A DNA stretch of 64,000 nt from Bacillota bacterium (GCA_023421955.1 JAEZSE010000021.1:18591-82590), one strand, 5' to 3'; positions 18,213 to 27,333 are shown, counted from the first letter of the stretch. Numbers and translations are program-made. Notes: generated by a model from the letters alone, not told the origin.

Positions 18213-18961
18213 GCGTGCAGGATAATGCCTACAGCGCCCTGGCCGTGGTGTATGACCGGCTGGGCCATCATGACTACAGGGCCTGGGGCGATTACCTGAC
18301 CGGGCTGCTGCTGGACATGGACGTGCAGCCGGGTGGCAAGCTGATCGACGCCGCGTGCGGCACCGGTGGCATCTCGCTGGAGCTGATCAAATCTGGCTAT
18401 TCGGTGCTGGGCATTGACATTTCCCAGCAGATGCTCACCGAAGCCGCCGCGAAAGCAGCAAAGGCCGGAGCGCCGATCACCTTTGTGAAGCAGGACATCC
18501 GCGCCATGCGGGTGCACCGGCCGGTGGACGGTATTGTCTGCGCCTGCGACGGTGTGAACTACCTGCTGGAGCCTGACGACCTCAGGCAGTTTTTGTGCAG
18601 CGCCCGCAAGAGCCTGAAAAAGGGCGGCGCGCTTTTGTTTGATGTGAGCAGCGAGGAAAAGCTCGTTGCGATGGACGGCCAGCTCTACGGCGAGGAAACC
18701 GATGACACTGCTTATCTTTGGACCAACACACTGGACCGGGAGACCATGGTGATCACCATGGACATCACGCTGTTTGTGCGCCATTGGGAGTATTGGCGCA
18801 GGGAGAACGAGGTGCACCGCCAGCGGATCTGGACAGAGGAAGAGATCTCAACCGCGCTCACCCAGTGCGGCTACGAGCTTAAGGCAGTCTACGGGGCGTT
18901 CACAAAAGAAAAGCCCAAGCCCGGCTGCGACAGGCTGCAGTTTGTGGCACAGGCGGTATAA
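18209..18961 (+). CDS. SAM-dependent methyltransferase (class I)
   Basis: A 250-residue Rossmann-fold methyltransferase. It begins AYSALAVVYDRLGHHDYRAW, typical of the family with a substrate-binding N-terminal helix pair. Motif I is LIDAACGTGGISLEL and motif II VLGIDISQQML, with FVKQDIRAM and a proline-free variant of the post-core region (KSLKKGGALLFDVSS). The GTG start at 18209 overlaps the spore protein stop by four bases and has GGGAG nine bases upstream. The substrate is unknown; proximity to the SASP gene does not prove a sporulation role. Confidence 0.86.
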   Translation: MSVQDNAYSALAVVYDRLGHHDYRAWGDYLTGLLLDMDVQPGGKLIDAACGTGGISLELIKSGYSVLGIDISQQMLTEAAAKAAKAGAPITFVKQDIRAMRVHRPVDGIVCACDGVNYLLEPDDLRQFLCSARKSLKKGGALLFDVSSEEKLVAMDGQLYGEETDDTAYLWTNTLDRETMVITMDITLFVRHWEYWRRENEVHRQRIWTEEEISTALTQCGYELKAVYGAFTKEKPKPGCDRLQFVAQAV

Positions 18962-18989
18962 CGGGCGAAACAATCTCCGGAGGATGAAT

Positions 18990-19883
18990 TTGCAGGATAA
19001 CGTCTATCGGTACTTGGCGGCTGGAGGCAATGTGCGCATCTCGCTGGCCCAAACCACACAGGCAGCGGAGGAGGCAAGCCGCATCCACGGAGCAACGCCG
19101 GTGGCTGCTGCGGCGATGGGCCGCACGCTCACAATGGCGCTGCTGCTGGCATCAGAGCTGAAGGGAGACGGCAGTGTGTCTGTCACGATCACCGGAGGAG
19201 GCCCCATCGGCAAGGTAATCGCTGTGGCCCGGCCTGACGGCACCGTAAAGGTGTATTGCTCCGACCCCACAGTGCACCTACCCACACGCCCCGACGGCAA
19301 GCTGGATGTGGGCGGCGCGGTGGGCCGGCAGGGCAAGCTGGCCGTAGTCAAGGATCTGGGTATGCGCGAGCCCTATATCGGCCAGGTAAATTTAGCCACC
19401 GGCGAGATCGGGGAAGACTTCGCGCTGTATCTGGCCGCATCCGAGCAGCAGCCGTCGCTGGCAGCGCTGGGTGTGCTGGTTTCACCGGAGGGCCCGGTGC
19501 TTTCTGCGGGCGGCATTGTGGTGCAGCCCCTGCCTGGTTGCCCGGAGGAAACGGTTTCCCATCTGGAGCTGATCGCCCCAACACTGGGCGACATCAGCCG
19601 CAGACTGCTGGACGAAGGGACGGACGGCGTGATCCAATCCACCTTCCATGGTATGGATCCGCAGCGCATCGGCGAAATGCCGGTGGAGCTGAAATGCGAC
19701 TGCAACCGCGATCGCATCGAGCGAGCACTCATTTCTCTTGGTGCCAAGGAACTCGGTGACATGATCGAGCAAGACGGCGGCGCAGAGGTGCGCTGCCACT
19801 TCTGCACACAAGCATATGAATTCACCGCCGAAGAGTTGGGCGCGCTGCAAACTCAGGCGGTATACGGAAGCGAGGGAGAATAA
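18990..19883 (+). CDS. hslO: Redox-regulated chaperone Hsp33
   Basis: Hsp33 is a cytoplasmic holdase activated by oxidative unfolding. The protein has the N-terminal core (LAQTTQAAEEASRIHGATPVA, then AMGRTLTMALLLASELKGD, then GGGPIGKV) and the C-terminal zinc switch with CxC and CxxC: Cys236, Cys238, Cys269 and Cys272. At 297 residues the length is normal. The TTG at 18990 is chosen because CGGAGG ends six bases before it; the in-frame ATG at 18984 abuts the ribosome binding site. The stop overlaps the next ATG (TAATG), so translation is coupled. Confidence 0.95.
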   Translation: MQDNVYRYLAAGGNVRISLAQTTQAAEEASRIHGATPVAAAAMGRTLTMALLLASELKGDGSVSVTITGGGPIGKVIAVARPDGTVKVYCSDPTVHLPTRPDGKLDVGGAVGRQGKLAVVKDLGMREPYIGQVNLATGEIGEDFALYLAASEQQPSLAALGVLVSPEGPVLSAGGIVVQPLPGCPEETVSHLELIAPTLGDISRRLLDEGTDGVIQSTFHGMDPQRIGEMPVELKCDCNRDRIERALISLGAKELGDMIEQDGGAEVRCHFCTQAYEFTAEELGALQTQAVYGSEGE

Positions 19884-20743
19884 TGGATCTGTTTGTGCTG
19901 GATTTTGAAAAGCAATTTGAGAAGCACCTGAAGCAATGGATGGACCAGAACCGTGACAAGTATAAAAAGCCGGAGCAGATGGAGGCCCAGGTGGAGGGTG
20001 TTTATGAGCGGTGGCTCAACTCCCCCGCCACTTGGCTGGATGGCGCCGCGCCGATCCACTATTTCGAGCGCTTCGACGACGCTGCATTGCTCGTCAAATG
20101 GATGCTCAAATACATCACCGCTGGCGTGTGGGTGCCCGATCCGATGCTGGACCGCATCGTGACATTGGGCGACCAGGCCGAGCCGCTGCTCATGAAGCTC
20201 AAACGCCGCGAGATGCCTCTGCCCGCCGGTGAGAAGGGCGACGAGGCGGTGATGATTGCCATCAAGCTTTTGAACGAGATCGGCTCGGTGCTGCCGATGG
20301 AGGAGTATATCGACGCCATCGTCAATAATCCGGACAACGACTATGCCGAGAGCATGGCCGAGGCGCTCACGGCGATGGGGCCTATTGTGGTGGAGCCAAT
20401 CCTCTCCCGAATGGGCAGAGATCTGGAGCCACAGGCTGTGGAATGGTTTTTGAGCGTGCTGGTGGAGTTCCCCGGCGACGAACGCATCTTCAAAAAGCTG
20501 CTGGCGGCTTATCAGAGCGCCGAAAGCGACAAGGCCGTGATCGCGGCCTATCTGGGCAAATACGGCAACGCCGACGCCATCCCGGCGCTGAAGGCAGCAC
20601 TGACAGAGGGCGCACTGAATTATCTGGAGTGGACCGAAACCCGCAATGCCATCGAGGAGCTGGGCGGAGAGGCCAATGTGCCGGAGCCCGATTTCTCCGG
20701 CGACCCGTGGTTTGAGTCGCTGCGATATCTGGATCAAAAGTAA
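19883..20743 (+). CDS. Helical-repeat (HEAT-like) protein of unknown function
   Basis: A 286-residue acidic, all-helical protein. The middle contains HEAT-like units with repeated motifs of the type AEALTAMGPIVVEPILSRM and DAIPALKAALTEGALNYLEW. It is translationally coupled to hsp33 and precedes a NUDIX gene by 15 bases. I do not recognise a precise family. A scaffold or protein-interaction role is consistent with HEAT repeats but unproven. Confidence 0.75.
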   Translation: MDLFVLDFEKQFEKHLKQWMDQNRDKYKKPEQMEAQVEGVYERWLNSPATWLDGAAPIHYFERFDDAALLVKWMLKYITAGVWVPDPMLDRIVTLGDQAEPLLMKLKRREMPLPAGEKGDEAVMIAIKLLNEIGSVLPMEEYIDAIVNNPDNDYAESMAEALTAMGPIVVEPILSRMGRDLEPQAVEWFLSVLVEFPGDERIFKKLLAAYQSAESDKAVIAAYLGKYGNADAIPALKAALTEGALNYLEWTETRNAIEELGGEANVPEPDFSGDPWFESLRYLDQK

Positions 20744-20758
20744 CAAGTTGGCGGGCGC

Positions 20759-21238
20759 ATGAGCATCCGAAGCACCGCGAAGGCCATCATCCTCAACAAC
20801 GGCAAGATCCTGCTCAACCGCTGTTATGACCTCCACAACGGCGACTATTTCACATTGCCCGGCGGCGGACAAAACCAGTATGAGACGCTGGAAGACGCCG
20901 TCATTCGCGAATGCCAGGAGGAAACGGGCTACACCGTGATCCCCCTGCGCTTTGCGGCTCTCTGCGAGGAGATCTGCGACGACGAAGCATTCCGGCAGCG
21001 GCGGCCCGAATATGCCCACAAGATGCTGCACATTTTCGTTTGCTCACTGCGCAACGAAACCAGGGCCACCCCCACCGAGACTGACGACATGCAGGTTGAG
21101 TGCGTCTGGCTGGATCTGGATGAACTGCCGGCCATCCGCTTGCTACCCGAAGCTCTTGGGGCAAACATCATTGAGCTGATCCATGGCGACAGGCCGCTGT
21201 TTCTGGGGTCGGCGCACATTCCATACAATCACGGATGA
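20759..21238 (+). CDS. NUDIX hydrolase
   Basis: A 159-residue pyrophosphohydrolase. The complete Nudix box is visible: Gly36, Glu42, then Arg50-Glu51, Glu54-Glu55 and Gly57 (RECQEETGY), with the usual spacing. The N-terminal strand RSTAKAIILNNGKILLNRC and the substrate-side LPGGGQ are typical. The nucleotide or sugar substrate is unknown. It is the last gene of the run that begins at the SASP gene; the ribosome binding site is weak. Confidence 0.9.
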   Translation: MSIRSTAKAIILNNGKILLNRCYDLHNGDYFTLPGGGQNQYETLEDAVIRECQEETGYTVIPLRFAALCEEICDDEAFRQRRPEYAHKMLHIFVCSLRNETRATPTETDDMQVECVWLDLDELPAIRLLPEALGANIIELIHGDRPLFLGSAHIPYNHG

Positions 21239-21370
21239 CGGATTTCATTCGCTCTTAAGACTGATGATATACTAGAGATAAGCCAACCAATCAAAAATCT
21301 TTTCTATGGAAAAGCACCTGACGGAGGCGATATAATACCCAAGTCAATATACTCTGGGGAGGATATTTGG

Positions 21371-21850
21371 ATGGGTTGCTCATTACACTGTGAACAAACC
21401 GGGGCTTGCTGCGCCAACGGCGATGTGGGCATCGTCTGCGCATGGACGAACACACTCATGACAACACTGGCCGCAAATCCGGCCATCGGTTCTGATCAAG
21501 CCGTCAAAAAGTGTGCCAAGGCCCATTATGACGCCATTGAGATGGGCGCAGTGCTCGATCCGTATGTGGGGAAGCCAAAAGCGTTTTATGAATTGCTGCA
21601 GGAAAAATGGGGCTGGATTATCACTGTGGATGCTGACGGAAAGCGCATCCTCGCCGACGAAAACAAAGCAGAGTGCGTGTGCCCGCTGGTGCGTGCAAAG
21701 GCTGCGGACACCCCCAACCTGTGCAACTGCTCCGAGGGCTTTGCGGAGCTGATGTTTTCCAAGGTGCTGCAGAAGCCGGTTCGGGCAAAGGTTCTGGAGT
21801 CAGTGCTGCGGGGCGGCAAGCACTGCGTTTATGAAATCACATTGGGATAA
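21371..21850 (+). CDS. Cysteine-rich protein, resembles the L-2-amino-thiazoline-4-carboxylate hydrolase-like family
   Basis: A 159-residue protein with nine or more Cys residues, including GCSLHCEQTGACC at the start and CVCPLV, then NLCNCSEGFAELMF, then a final RGGKHCVYEI strand. The C-terminal half resembles small Cys-rich proteins with a V4R/ATC-hydrolase-like pattern. That assignment is tentative and no catalytic claim is made. GGGGAGG lies eight bases before the ATG. A possible promoter with TATACT/TATAAT-like boxes lies in the 132-base gap upstream. It is followed after 30 bases by the GH31 gene. Confidence 0.6.
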   Translation: MGCSLHCEQTGACCANGDVGIVCAWTNTLMTTLAANPAIGSDQAVKKCAKAHYDAIEMGAVLDPYVGKPKAFYELLQEKWGWIITVDADGKRILADENKAECVCPLVRAKAADTPNLCNCSEGFAELMFSKVLQKPVRAKVLESVLRGGKHCVYEITLG

Positions 21851-21880
21851 AGCACAAGAAATCGACAGGAGGAAATGACC

Positions 21881-23863
21881 ATGGCTGCGGGTTTTGAAGC
21901 TCTGGAAACCAAACTGGTGCGGCGGTATGACACAGAGATCCTATGGATCGAGGCGTGGGGCGAAAACGGCCTCCGCGTGCGGGCGACCCACGAGGGCAGT
22001 ATGCCCGAAAACGATTTCGCGCTGCTGCCGGGCGGCAGCTGCAAGGCGGAAATTGTCATCTCAGGTGACACCGCCACAGTGAAAAACGGCGGCATTGTCG
22101 CCGAGGTTTCCGCGAAAGGCGGCATCACGTTCCGCAATGGCAAAGATGAAGTGCTCTTGCGGGAATACTCCAGTCAGGACTTTCTCGGCATACGGAAATA
22201 CGGCCGGGAGTTCGCGCCGATTTTAGGCGGGGCTTACGGTCTCACCGCCCGCTTCCACCCCAACGACAGTGAGAAGCTCTATGGCATGGGCCAATACCAA
22301 CAGCCCTATCTGGATCTAAAGGGCTGCACGCTGGAGCTGGCTCACCGCAATTGCCAGGCCAGCGTGCCCTTTGCCGTGTCGAGCATCGGCTATGGCTTAT
22401 TGTGGAACAACCCCGCTGTGGGCCAGGTCACCTTCGGCAAAAATATGACCGAGTGGCAGGCACGCTCCACCAAGGTGCTGGACTACTGGATCACCGCCGG
22501 CAGCACTCCGGCGCAGATCGTGGAGCAATATGCAAAAGCCGTGGGCACCACGCCGATGATGCCGGACTATGCCATGGGCTTCTGGCAGTGCAAGCTGCGC
22601 TACCGCACCCAGGAGGAGCTGATGGCAGTAGCCCGCGAGCACAAGCGCCGGGGCCTGCCCATGGACGTGATCGTGGCGGACTTCTTCCATTGGCCCACCC
22701 AGGGCGACTGGCGCTTTGACCCGGAGTATTGGCCCGACCCGGATGGGATGGTCAAGGAGCTCAAGGAGCTGGGCATCGAGCTCATGGTCTCCATCTGGCC
22801 CACGGTGGATTATGAGAGCGAAAACTTTGAGGAAATGCTATCCAAGGGCATGCTGATGCGCACCGACCGAGGCTTGCGCATGACGATGAACTTCCAGGGT
22901 CAGACGCTGTTTTTCGACGCAACAAACCCGGATGCCCGCCGCTTCGTGTGGGAAAAGGCCAAGAAGAACTATTTTGACAAAGGCATCCGCATCTTCTGGT
23001 TGGACGAGGCCGAGCCCGAATTCCTGGCTTATGAGTATGACAATTACCGTTACCAGCAGGGTTCCTGCCTGGAGATCGGCAACCTCTACCCGGCGCTTTA
23101 TGCCAAGACCTTCTACGACGGCATGACGGCGGAAGGCATGGACAAGCCCCTCAATCTGGCCCGCTGCGCCTGGGCAGGCTCACAGCGCTACGGCGCACTG
23201 GTATGGTCCGGCGACATCGCCTCCACGTTCGCGTCCTTCCGAAACCAGATCCCCTGCCTGCTCAACATGGGCCTGGCCGGCATCCCCTGGTGGACCAGCG
23301 ACATCGGCGGCTTCTACGGCGGCAACCCCGACGACCCGGCCTTCCGCGAGTTGATCGTGCGTTGGTTCCAGTTCGGCGCGTTCTGCCCGGTGTTCCGCCT
23401 GCATGGCGATCGCGTGCCCTACATCCAGCCCACCGGCACCAAGGGAGGCGCCAAGTTTGGCTCCGGCTCTGCCAACGAGATTTGGAGTTATGGCGACGAG
23501 GCCTATGATATCTTCAGCAAATACATGTTCCTGCGCGAGCGCATGAAGCCCTATATCGCCGGCGTCATGAAGGAAGCCCACGAGAAGGGCACGCCGCCAG
23601 CCCGCCCGCTGTTCTACGATTTCCCGCAGGATCAGGCCGCCTGGCAGCATGAGGATGAATACCTGTTTGGGCCGGACATCCTGGTGGCCCCTGTGACCGA
23701 AGCCGGCCAGCGTAGCCGCAAAGTCTATCTGCCCACTAGGGCTGATTGGGTTGATGCCTGGACCGGTGCCGAATTCAACGGCGGCACCACCGTGGAGGCT
23801 GACGCGCCCATTGACCGCATCCCGTTGTATGTACGCAAAGGCGCAGCAGTGAAGCTGTTCTAG
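21881..23863 (+). CDS. Glycoside hydrolase family 31 alpha-glucosidase / alpha-xylosidase
   Basis: Exo-acting alpha-glycosidase of 660 residues with no signal peptide, so probably cytoplasmic. The N-terminal beta-sandwich includes KLYGMGQYQQPYLDLKG. The catalytic barrel has FWQCKLRYRTQEELMAVA, DVIVADFFHWPTQGDW, and the nucleophile motif FWLDEAEPE (Asp375). Further motifs are WSGDIASTF and GIPWWTSDIGGF, with the acid/base Asp expected in the segment between WSGD and the GIPWW motif. The LDEAEPE form with Glu-Pro is closer to the alpha-xylosidase/YicI branch than to WiDMNE maltases, so substrate is undecided. The ATG at 21881 has AGGAGG eight bases upstream. Confidence 0.92.
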   Translation: MAAGFEALETKLVRRYDTEILWIEAWGENGLRVRATHEGSMPENDFALLPGGSCKAEIVISGDTATVKNGGIVAEVSAKGGITFRNGKDEVLLREYSSQDFLGIRKYGREFAPILGGAYGLTARFHPNDSEKLYGMGQYQQPYLDLKGCTLELAHRNCQASVPFAVSSIGYGLLWNNPAVGQVTFGKNMTEWQARSTKVLDYWITAGSTPAQIVEQYAKAVGTTPMMPDYAMGFWQCKLRYRTQEELMAVAREHKRRGLPMDVIVADFFHWPTQGDWRFDPEYWPDPDGMVKELKELGIELMVSIWPTVDYESENFEEMLSKGMLMRTDRGLRMTMNFQGQTLFFDATNPDARRFVWEKAKKNYFDKGIRIFWLDEAEPEFLAYEYDNYRYQQGSCLEIGNLYPALYAKTFYDGMTAEGMDKPLNLARCAWAGSQRYGALVWSGDIASTFASFRNQIPCLLNMGLAGIPWWTSDIGGFYGGNPDDPAFRELIVRWFQFGAFCPVFRLHGDRVPYIQPTGTKGGAKFGSGSANEIWSYGDEAYDIFSKYMFLRERMKPYIAGVMKEAHEKGTPPARPLFYDFPQDQAAWQHEDEYLFGPDILVAPVTEAGQRSRKVYLPTRADWVDAWTGAEFNGGTTVEADAPIDRIPLYVRKGAAVKLF

Positions 23864-24060
23864 GCATTGGGGCAGCGAGCGGCTCGCGAGCTGTCAAACC
23901 ACCCCCCCTCTTTATACATCCTCATCCACTGCCTTGGTTTAGTGGCTCTTTGCAATAAGGGGTTCGGGGCGACAGCCCCGAACAGCACCTCCCCCTCGCC
24001 CATGAATGGGAGAGGGGGTCGGGGGGTGAGGGCTAGAGCATGCATTTAGCTCGATAAAAT
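23864..24060. repeat. Intergenic hairpin cluster
   Basis: A GC-rich stretch with two inverted repeats: GTTCGGGGC-GACA-GCCCCGAAC at 23962-23983, and an imperfect larger one at about 23986-24028 (CACCTCCCCCTCGCCCAT / ATGGGAGAGGGGGTCGGGGGGTG). Neither is followed by a T run. The second has the look of an interspersed palindromic repeat unit; it may end or stabilise the GH31 transcript. Confidence 0.55.
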
Positions 24061-24069
24061 ACTGATCAT

Positions 24070-24099
24070 TTGACACCCCCGCGTTTCCTGTCATATAAT
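24070..24099 (+). promoter_or_regulatory. Promoter of the glycerol-3-phosphate dehydrogenase operon
   Basis: TTGACA, an 18-base spacer and TATAAT, both perfect boxes. Transcription would start near 24106, upstream of the leader terminator at 24129-24168. Confidence 0.8.
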
Positions 24100-24128
24100 G
24101 CAGGCAGGAAACAACGGCAGAGATTTGA

Positions 24129-24168
24129 GAGCCGCGCTTGACCTGTTGGTCAGGCGCGCTCTTTTTTT
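24129..24168 (+). terminator. Leader terminator (attenuator) before the glycerol-3-phosphate dehydrogenase operon
   Basis: A long GC-rich stem (GAGCCGCGCTTGACC / GGTCAGGCGCGCTC, with one bulge) and seven T lies between the promoter and the TTG start at 24204. It is therefore within the 5' leader, not behind a gene. In Firmicutes, glp genes are controlled by the GlpP antiterminator at such leader terminators; assignment to GlpP is inference. Confidence 0.72.
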
Positions 24169-24203
24169 GTAATCATCATCATTCATAAAGGGGTTGTTTT
24201 CAT

Positions 24204-25661
24204 TTGTATGATGTGGCAATCATCGGCGCAGGCGTCACTGGCGCATCTGTGGCACGGGAGTTATCCAGATACCAACTGAGCATCATTGTGCTGGAGCAAG
24301 GGGCAGACGTGGCCATGGGCGCTTCCCGGGCCAACAGCGCCATCGTGCACGCCGGTTTTGACTGCGTGCCGGGCACACTGATGGCACGGCTTAACGTTTT
24401 GGGCAGCAAGCTCATGCCCCAAGTGTGCCGGGAGCTTTCAGTGCCCTGGCAGAACATCGGCTCGCTGGTGCTGGCTTTCAATGAAGAAGAAGTGCGGACA
24501 CTGCACAAGCTGAAGGAGCAGGGCGACGAAAACGGCGTGCCCGGCCTTGTGATCCTCAGCAGCGACGAGGTGCGCCGGCGGGAGCCCAACATCAGCCAAG
24601 AAGTGCTTGCCGCGCTCTGGGCACCGTCGGCGGCGATCACCTGCCCTTATGAGCTCACATTGGCCTTACTGGAGAACGCCATCGCCAACGGCGCTGTGGC
24701 ACGGTTCGGCTTTGCCGTAACGGGGCTGCGGCGACAGGACGGTTTCTATAAGCTTACATCAGCGGAAGGTGAAACCATCAAATCCCGCTATGTCGTAAAC
24801 GCAGCTGGGCTTTATTCCGATGAGATCAACAGCATGGCCGGTGGAAAGCCCTTTTCCATCAAGCCCCGCAAGGGCGAGTACATGATGCTGGATCGATCCG
24901 TGGGCGGAATGGTGGGAACCGTGGTTTTCCAGACGCCCGGCAAACTGGGCAAGGGTGTGCTGGTGAGCCCCACCGTGGATGGCAATGTGTATGCCGGGCC
25001 TTCAGCGGTAGATATCACGGACAAGCGCGACACCGCCACCACGCCGGAGGGTCTGTGGTATCTGAAGAAGCTCAGCCGAAAGAGTGTGCCGGCGCTGCCG
25101 CTCAACAAGTGCATCACCACATTTTCGGGCTTGAGGGCCGTAGCGGTGAAAGAAGGCGGCGGCAAGAGCGACTTCATTATCGGCAGGGAGCCCGATGCCC
25201 CTGGCTTTGTGAACGCCGCCGGCATGTGCTCGCCGGGGCTCTCCTCCTCCCCCGCAGTGGCTCAGCTGGTGGCTGAGGAGCTTGCGTTGGCAGGACTCAC
25301 CATGAAAAAGAAGGACAGTTTCAATCCCCTCCGGCCCCACACCAAGGCCTTCCGCGATATGGATGACAGCGAGCGCCGGGCAGCCATCGCCGAAGACCCG
25401 CTGCATGCCCACATCGTGTGCCGCTGTGAGACCGTGACGGAAGCCGAGATAGTGCGGGCAATCCATTCCATGATCCCGGCAACCACGATGGATGGCATCA
25501 AGCGCCGCACCCGCGCTCAGATGGGCCGGTGTCAGGGCGGTTTTTGCGGGCCGCGCATCCTGGAAATCATCAGCCGCGAAACGGGTATGGCGATGGAGGA
25601 AATCACGAAATCCGGCGGAAGCTCCTGGCTTGTGCGGGAAAAGGAGGCCGGGCAATGCTGA
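24204..25661 (+). CDS. glpA: FAD-dependent glycerol-3-phosphate dehydrogenase-like, with C-terminal [2Fe-2S] domain (GlpA type)
   Basis: Oxidises glycerol-3-phosphate to dihydroxyacetone phosphate in the anaerobic three-component system found in clostridia and Thermotoga. The FAD-binding N-terminus reads VAIIGAGVTGASVARELS, and the central DAO domain includes ANSAIVHAGFDCVPG. The final 90 residues form a BFD-like [2Fe-2S]-binding domain with Cys in VCRCE and GRCQGGFCG. At 485 residues the length fits. The TTG start at 24204 follows AAAGGGG by ten bases. The stop overlaps the next gene by seven bases. Its leader contains an attenuator. Confidence 0.88.
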   Translation: MYDVAIIGAGVTGASVARELSRYQLSIIVLEQGADVAMGASRANSAIVHAGFDCVPGTLMARLNVLGSKLMPQVCRELSVPWQNIGSLVLAFNEEEVRTLHKLKEQGDENGVPGLVILSSDEVRRREPNISQEVLAALWAPSAAITCPYELTLALLENAIANGAVARFGFAVTGLRRQDGFYKLTSAEGETIKSRYVVNAAGLYSDEINSMAGGKPFSIKPRKGEYMMLDRSVGGMVGTVVFQTPGKLGKGVLVSPTVDGNVYAGPSAVDITDKRDTATTPEGLWYLKKLSRKSVPALPLNKCITTFSGLRAVAVKEGGGKSDFIIGREPDAPGFVNAAGMCSPGLSSSPAVAQLVAEELALAGLTMKKKDSFNPLRPHTKAFRDMDDSERRAAIAEDPLHAHIVCRCETVTEAEIVRAIHSMIPATTMDGIKRRTRAQMGRCQGGFCGPRILEIISRETGMAMEEITKSGGSSWLVREKEAGQC

Positions 25662-26914
25662 ATTATGATGTGGCAGTGATCGGCGGCGGCCCGGCGGGGC
25701 TCGCTGCGGCGCTGGAGGCCAGGGCTGCCGGTGCTGCAAAGGTCGCGATCCTGGAGCGTGACAGCTCACTGGGCGGCATTTTGCAGCAATGCATCCACAA
25801 CGGATTCGGGCTTCATTGGTTTGGGGAAGAACTGACCGGCCCGGAATACGCCGAGCGGTTCATTGAGAAGCTTGAGGGCAGCGGCATCGATGTGCTGCTG
25901 GATACGATGGTGCTGGAGCTTTCCGCCGATCGGCACATCAAAGCTGTGGGGACAGGCAGGGGGCTCGTTGAAATTGTGGCCCGCGCCGTAGTGCTGGCGA
26001 TGGGCTGCCGGGAGCGCACCCGCGGAGCCATTGGCATCCCCGGGTTCCGGCCCGCCGGCGTCTACACCGCCGGCAGCGCCCAACGGCTGGTGAACATGCA
26101 AAACGTGATGCCCGGCCGCGAAATCGTAATCCTGGGATCCGGCGACATTGGCCTGATCATGGCGCGCAGGCTCACCTGGGAGGGTGCTGTGGTAAAGGCC
26201 GTGTGCGAGATCATGCCCTACAGCAGCGGCCTTGCCCGAAATGTGGCACAGTGTTTGAGCGACAACAACATCCCGCTGTTGTTTCGTCACACCGTGGTGA
26301 AAATCCACGGGCGCGAGCGTGTTGAGGGTGTTACGATCGCCCAGGTGGGCGAAAACATGCGGCCCATCAAGACCACAGAGCAGTTCATCCCCTGCGACAC
26401 GCTGCTGCTTTCCGTGGGCTTGATCCCGGAAAACGAGCTGTCCGCACTGGCCGGCGTGGAGCTGGACCCTGTCACGCAGGGAGCTATCGTGGACCAGCAC
26501 CGCCAGACCACTGTGCCGGGCATCTTCGCCTGCGGCAACGTGCTGCATGTGCATGACCTGGTGGACAATGTGAGCCGGGAGGCAGCCATTGCAGGCCGGG
26601 CAGCGGCACGCTTTGCGGTAAACGGCTTTGCCGAACCGCGGCACATAAAGGTGTCTGCCAGTGCCGGCGTGCGCACCGTGGTGCCACAGCGGCTGGATCT
26701 CAACAGCCTGCCGGAGGAAGGGCTCGCTCTTTACTACCGCGTGCGCGATGTGCTGAAACCCGCCGCCTGCGAGGTCACCAGCGGCGGGCAAACGCTGCTT
26801 CGCCGCCGCAAGGCTGTGATGACGCCAGGCGAGCTGGAGGAAGTAGAGCTAACCGCCAGGCAGTTGGCCGGAGTTTCAGAGACCCTGCTGGTCTCCGCAC
26901 AGGGGGGGCAATAA
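25655..26914 (+). CDS. NAD(P)/FAD-dependent oxidoreductase, partner subunit of the glycerol-3-phosphate dehydrogenase system
   Basis: Pyridine-nucleotide disulfide oxidoreductase of 419 residues. It has the FAD motif VAVIGGGPAGLAAAL, LGGILQQCIHNGFGLH, a conserved redox-protein block MGCRERTRGAIGIPG, the NAD-binding motif IVILGSGDIGLIMARR, and a second FAD strand TTVPGIFACGNVLHVHDLVD. These proteins pair with GlpA-like and DUF1667 proteins in the clostridial operon and probably transfer electrons. The ATG at 25655 has AGGAGG eight bases upstream and overlaps the previous stop. Exact acceptor is unknown. Confidence 0.88.
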   Translation: MLNYDVAVIGGGPAGLAAALEARAAGAAKVAILERDSSLGGILQQCIHNGFGLHWFGEELTGPEYAERFIEKLEGSGIDVLLDTMVLELSADRHIKAVGTGRGLVEIVARAVVLAMGCRERTRGAIGIPGFRPAGVYTAGSAQRLVNMQNVMPGREIVILGSGDIGLIMARRLTWEGAVVKAVCEIMPYSSGLARNVAQCLSDNNIPLLFRHTVVKIHGRERVEGVTIAQVGENMRPIKTTEQFIPCDTLLLSVGLIPENELSALAGVELDPVTQGAIVDQHRQTTVPGIFACGNVLHVHDLVDNVSREAAIAGRAAARFAVNGFAEPRHIKVSASAGVRTVVPQRLDLNSLPEEGLALYYRVRDVLKPAACEVTSGGQTLLRRRKAVMTPGELEEVELTARQLAGVSETLLVSAQGGQ

Positions 26915-26915
26915 A

Positions 26916-27317
26916 ATGAGTGTCGTAACAGAAGAGCGCCGTGCTACGGAAATGGTTTGCATCGTTTGCCCTGTTGGCTGCCGTCTGAAGGCTGCGGTTG
27001 TGGGAGGCCAGGTGAAAGTATCCGGCAACACCTGCGCCAGGGGCGTGAAATATGCCTCGGAAGAGTTGACAAACCCCACCCGCACCGTCACCTCGTCTAT
27101 CGCCGTGGCCGGCGGGCAACTGGCGCTGCTGTCGGTGAAGACAGCGCAGCCAGTGCCCAAAGCGGCAATACCGGCGGTGCTGGCTGCCATCCGCTGTGCT
27201 TCGGCGCAAGCGCCGGTGCGTGTGGGCGATGTGGTGATCAGCAACGCAGCCGGCACCGGCGTGGATGTGTTGGCAACAAGGAGTGTGCGTGTGAAGGAAA
27301 TTGGGATCCAGCCCTGA
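26916..27317 (+). CDS. DUF1667 protein, third subunit of the glycerol-3-phosphate dehydrogenase operon
   Basis: A 133-residue protein with the N-terminal Cys cluster MVCIVCPVGC and a further Cys in GNTCARGVKYASEE, consistent with metal or iron-sulfur binding; the NPTRTVTSSI stretch is typical of DUF1667. It follows the oxidoreductase stop by one base. The same order (GlpA-like, oxidoreductase, DUF1667) occurs in other anaerobes. Its exact role, probably electron transfer, is not established here. Confidence 0.9.
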   Translation: MSVVTEERRATEMVCIVCPVGCRLKAAVVGGQVKVSGNTCARGVKYASEELTNPTRTVTSSIAVAGGQLALLSVKTAQPVPKAAIPAVLAAIRCASAQAPVRVGDVVISNAAGTGVDVLATRSVRVKEIGIQP

Positions 27318-27333
27318 GCCGTAGCTCAGGGCT
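27310..27333 (+). terminator. Hairpin overlapping the DUF1667 stop codon
   Basis: A perfect ten-base-pair stem (AGCCCTGAGC / GCTCAGGGCT) with a CGTA loop spans the stop codon. No T run follows, so it may be a weak terminator or a stabilising stem. Confidence 0.5.

Noticed and set aside
19853..21031. 392-residue minus-strand frame across the hsp33 end, the HEAT-like gene and the NUDIX gene
   Set aside because: Antisense shadow: the plus-strand genes are coupled and have motifs (Hsp33 Cys, Nudix box).
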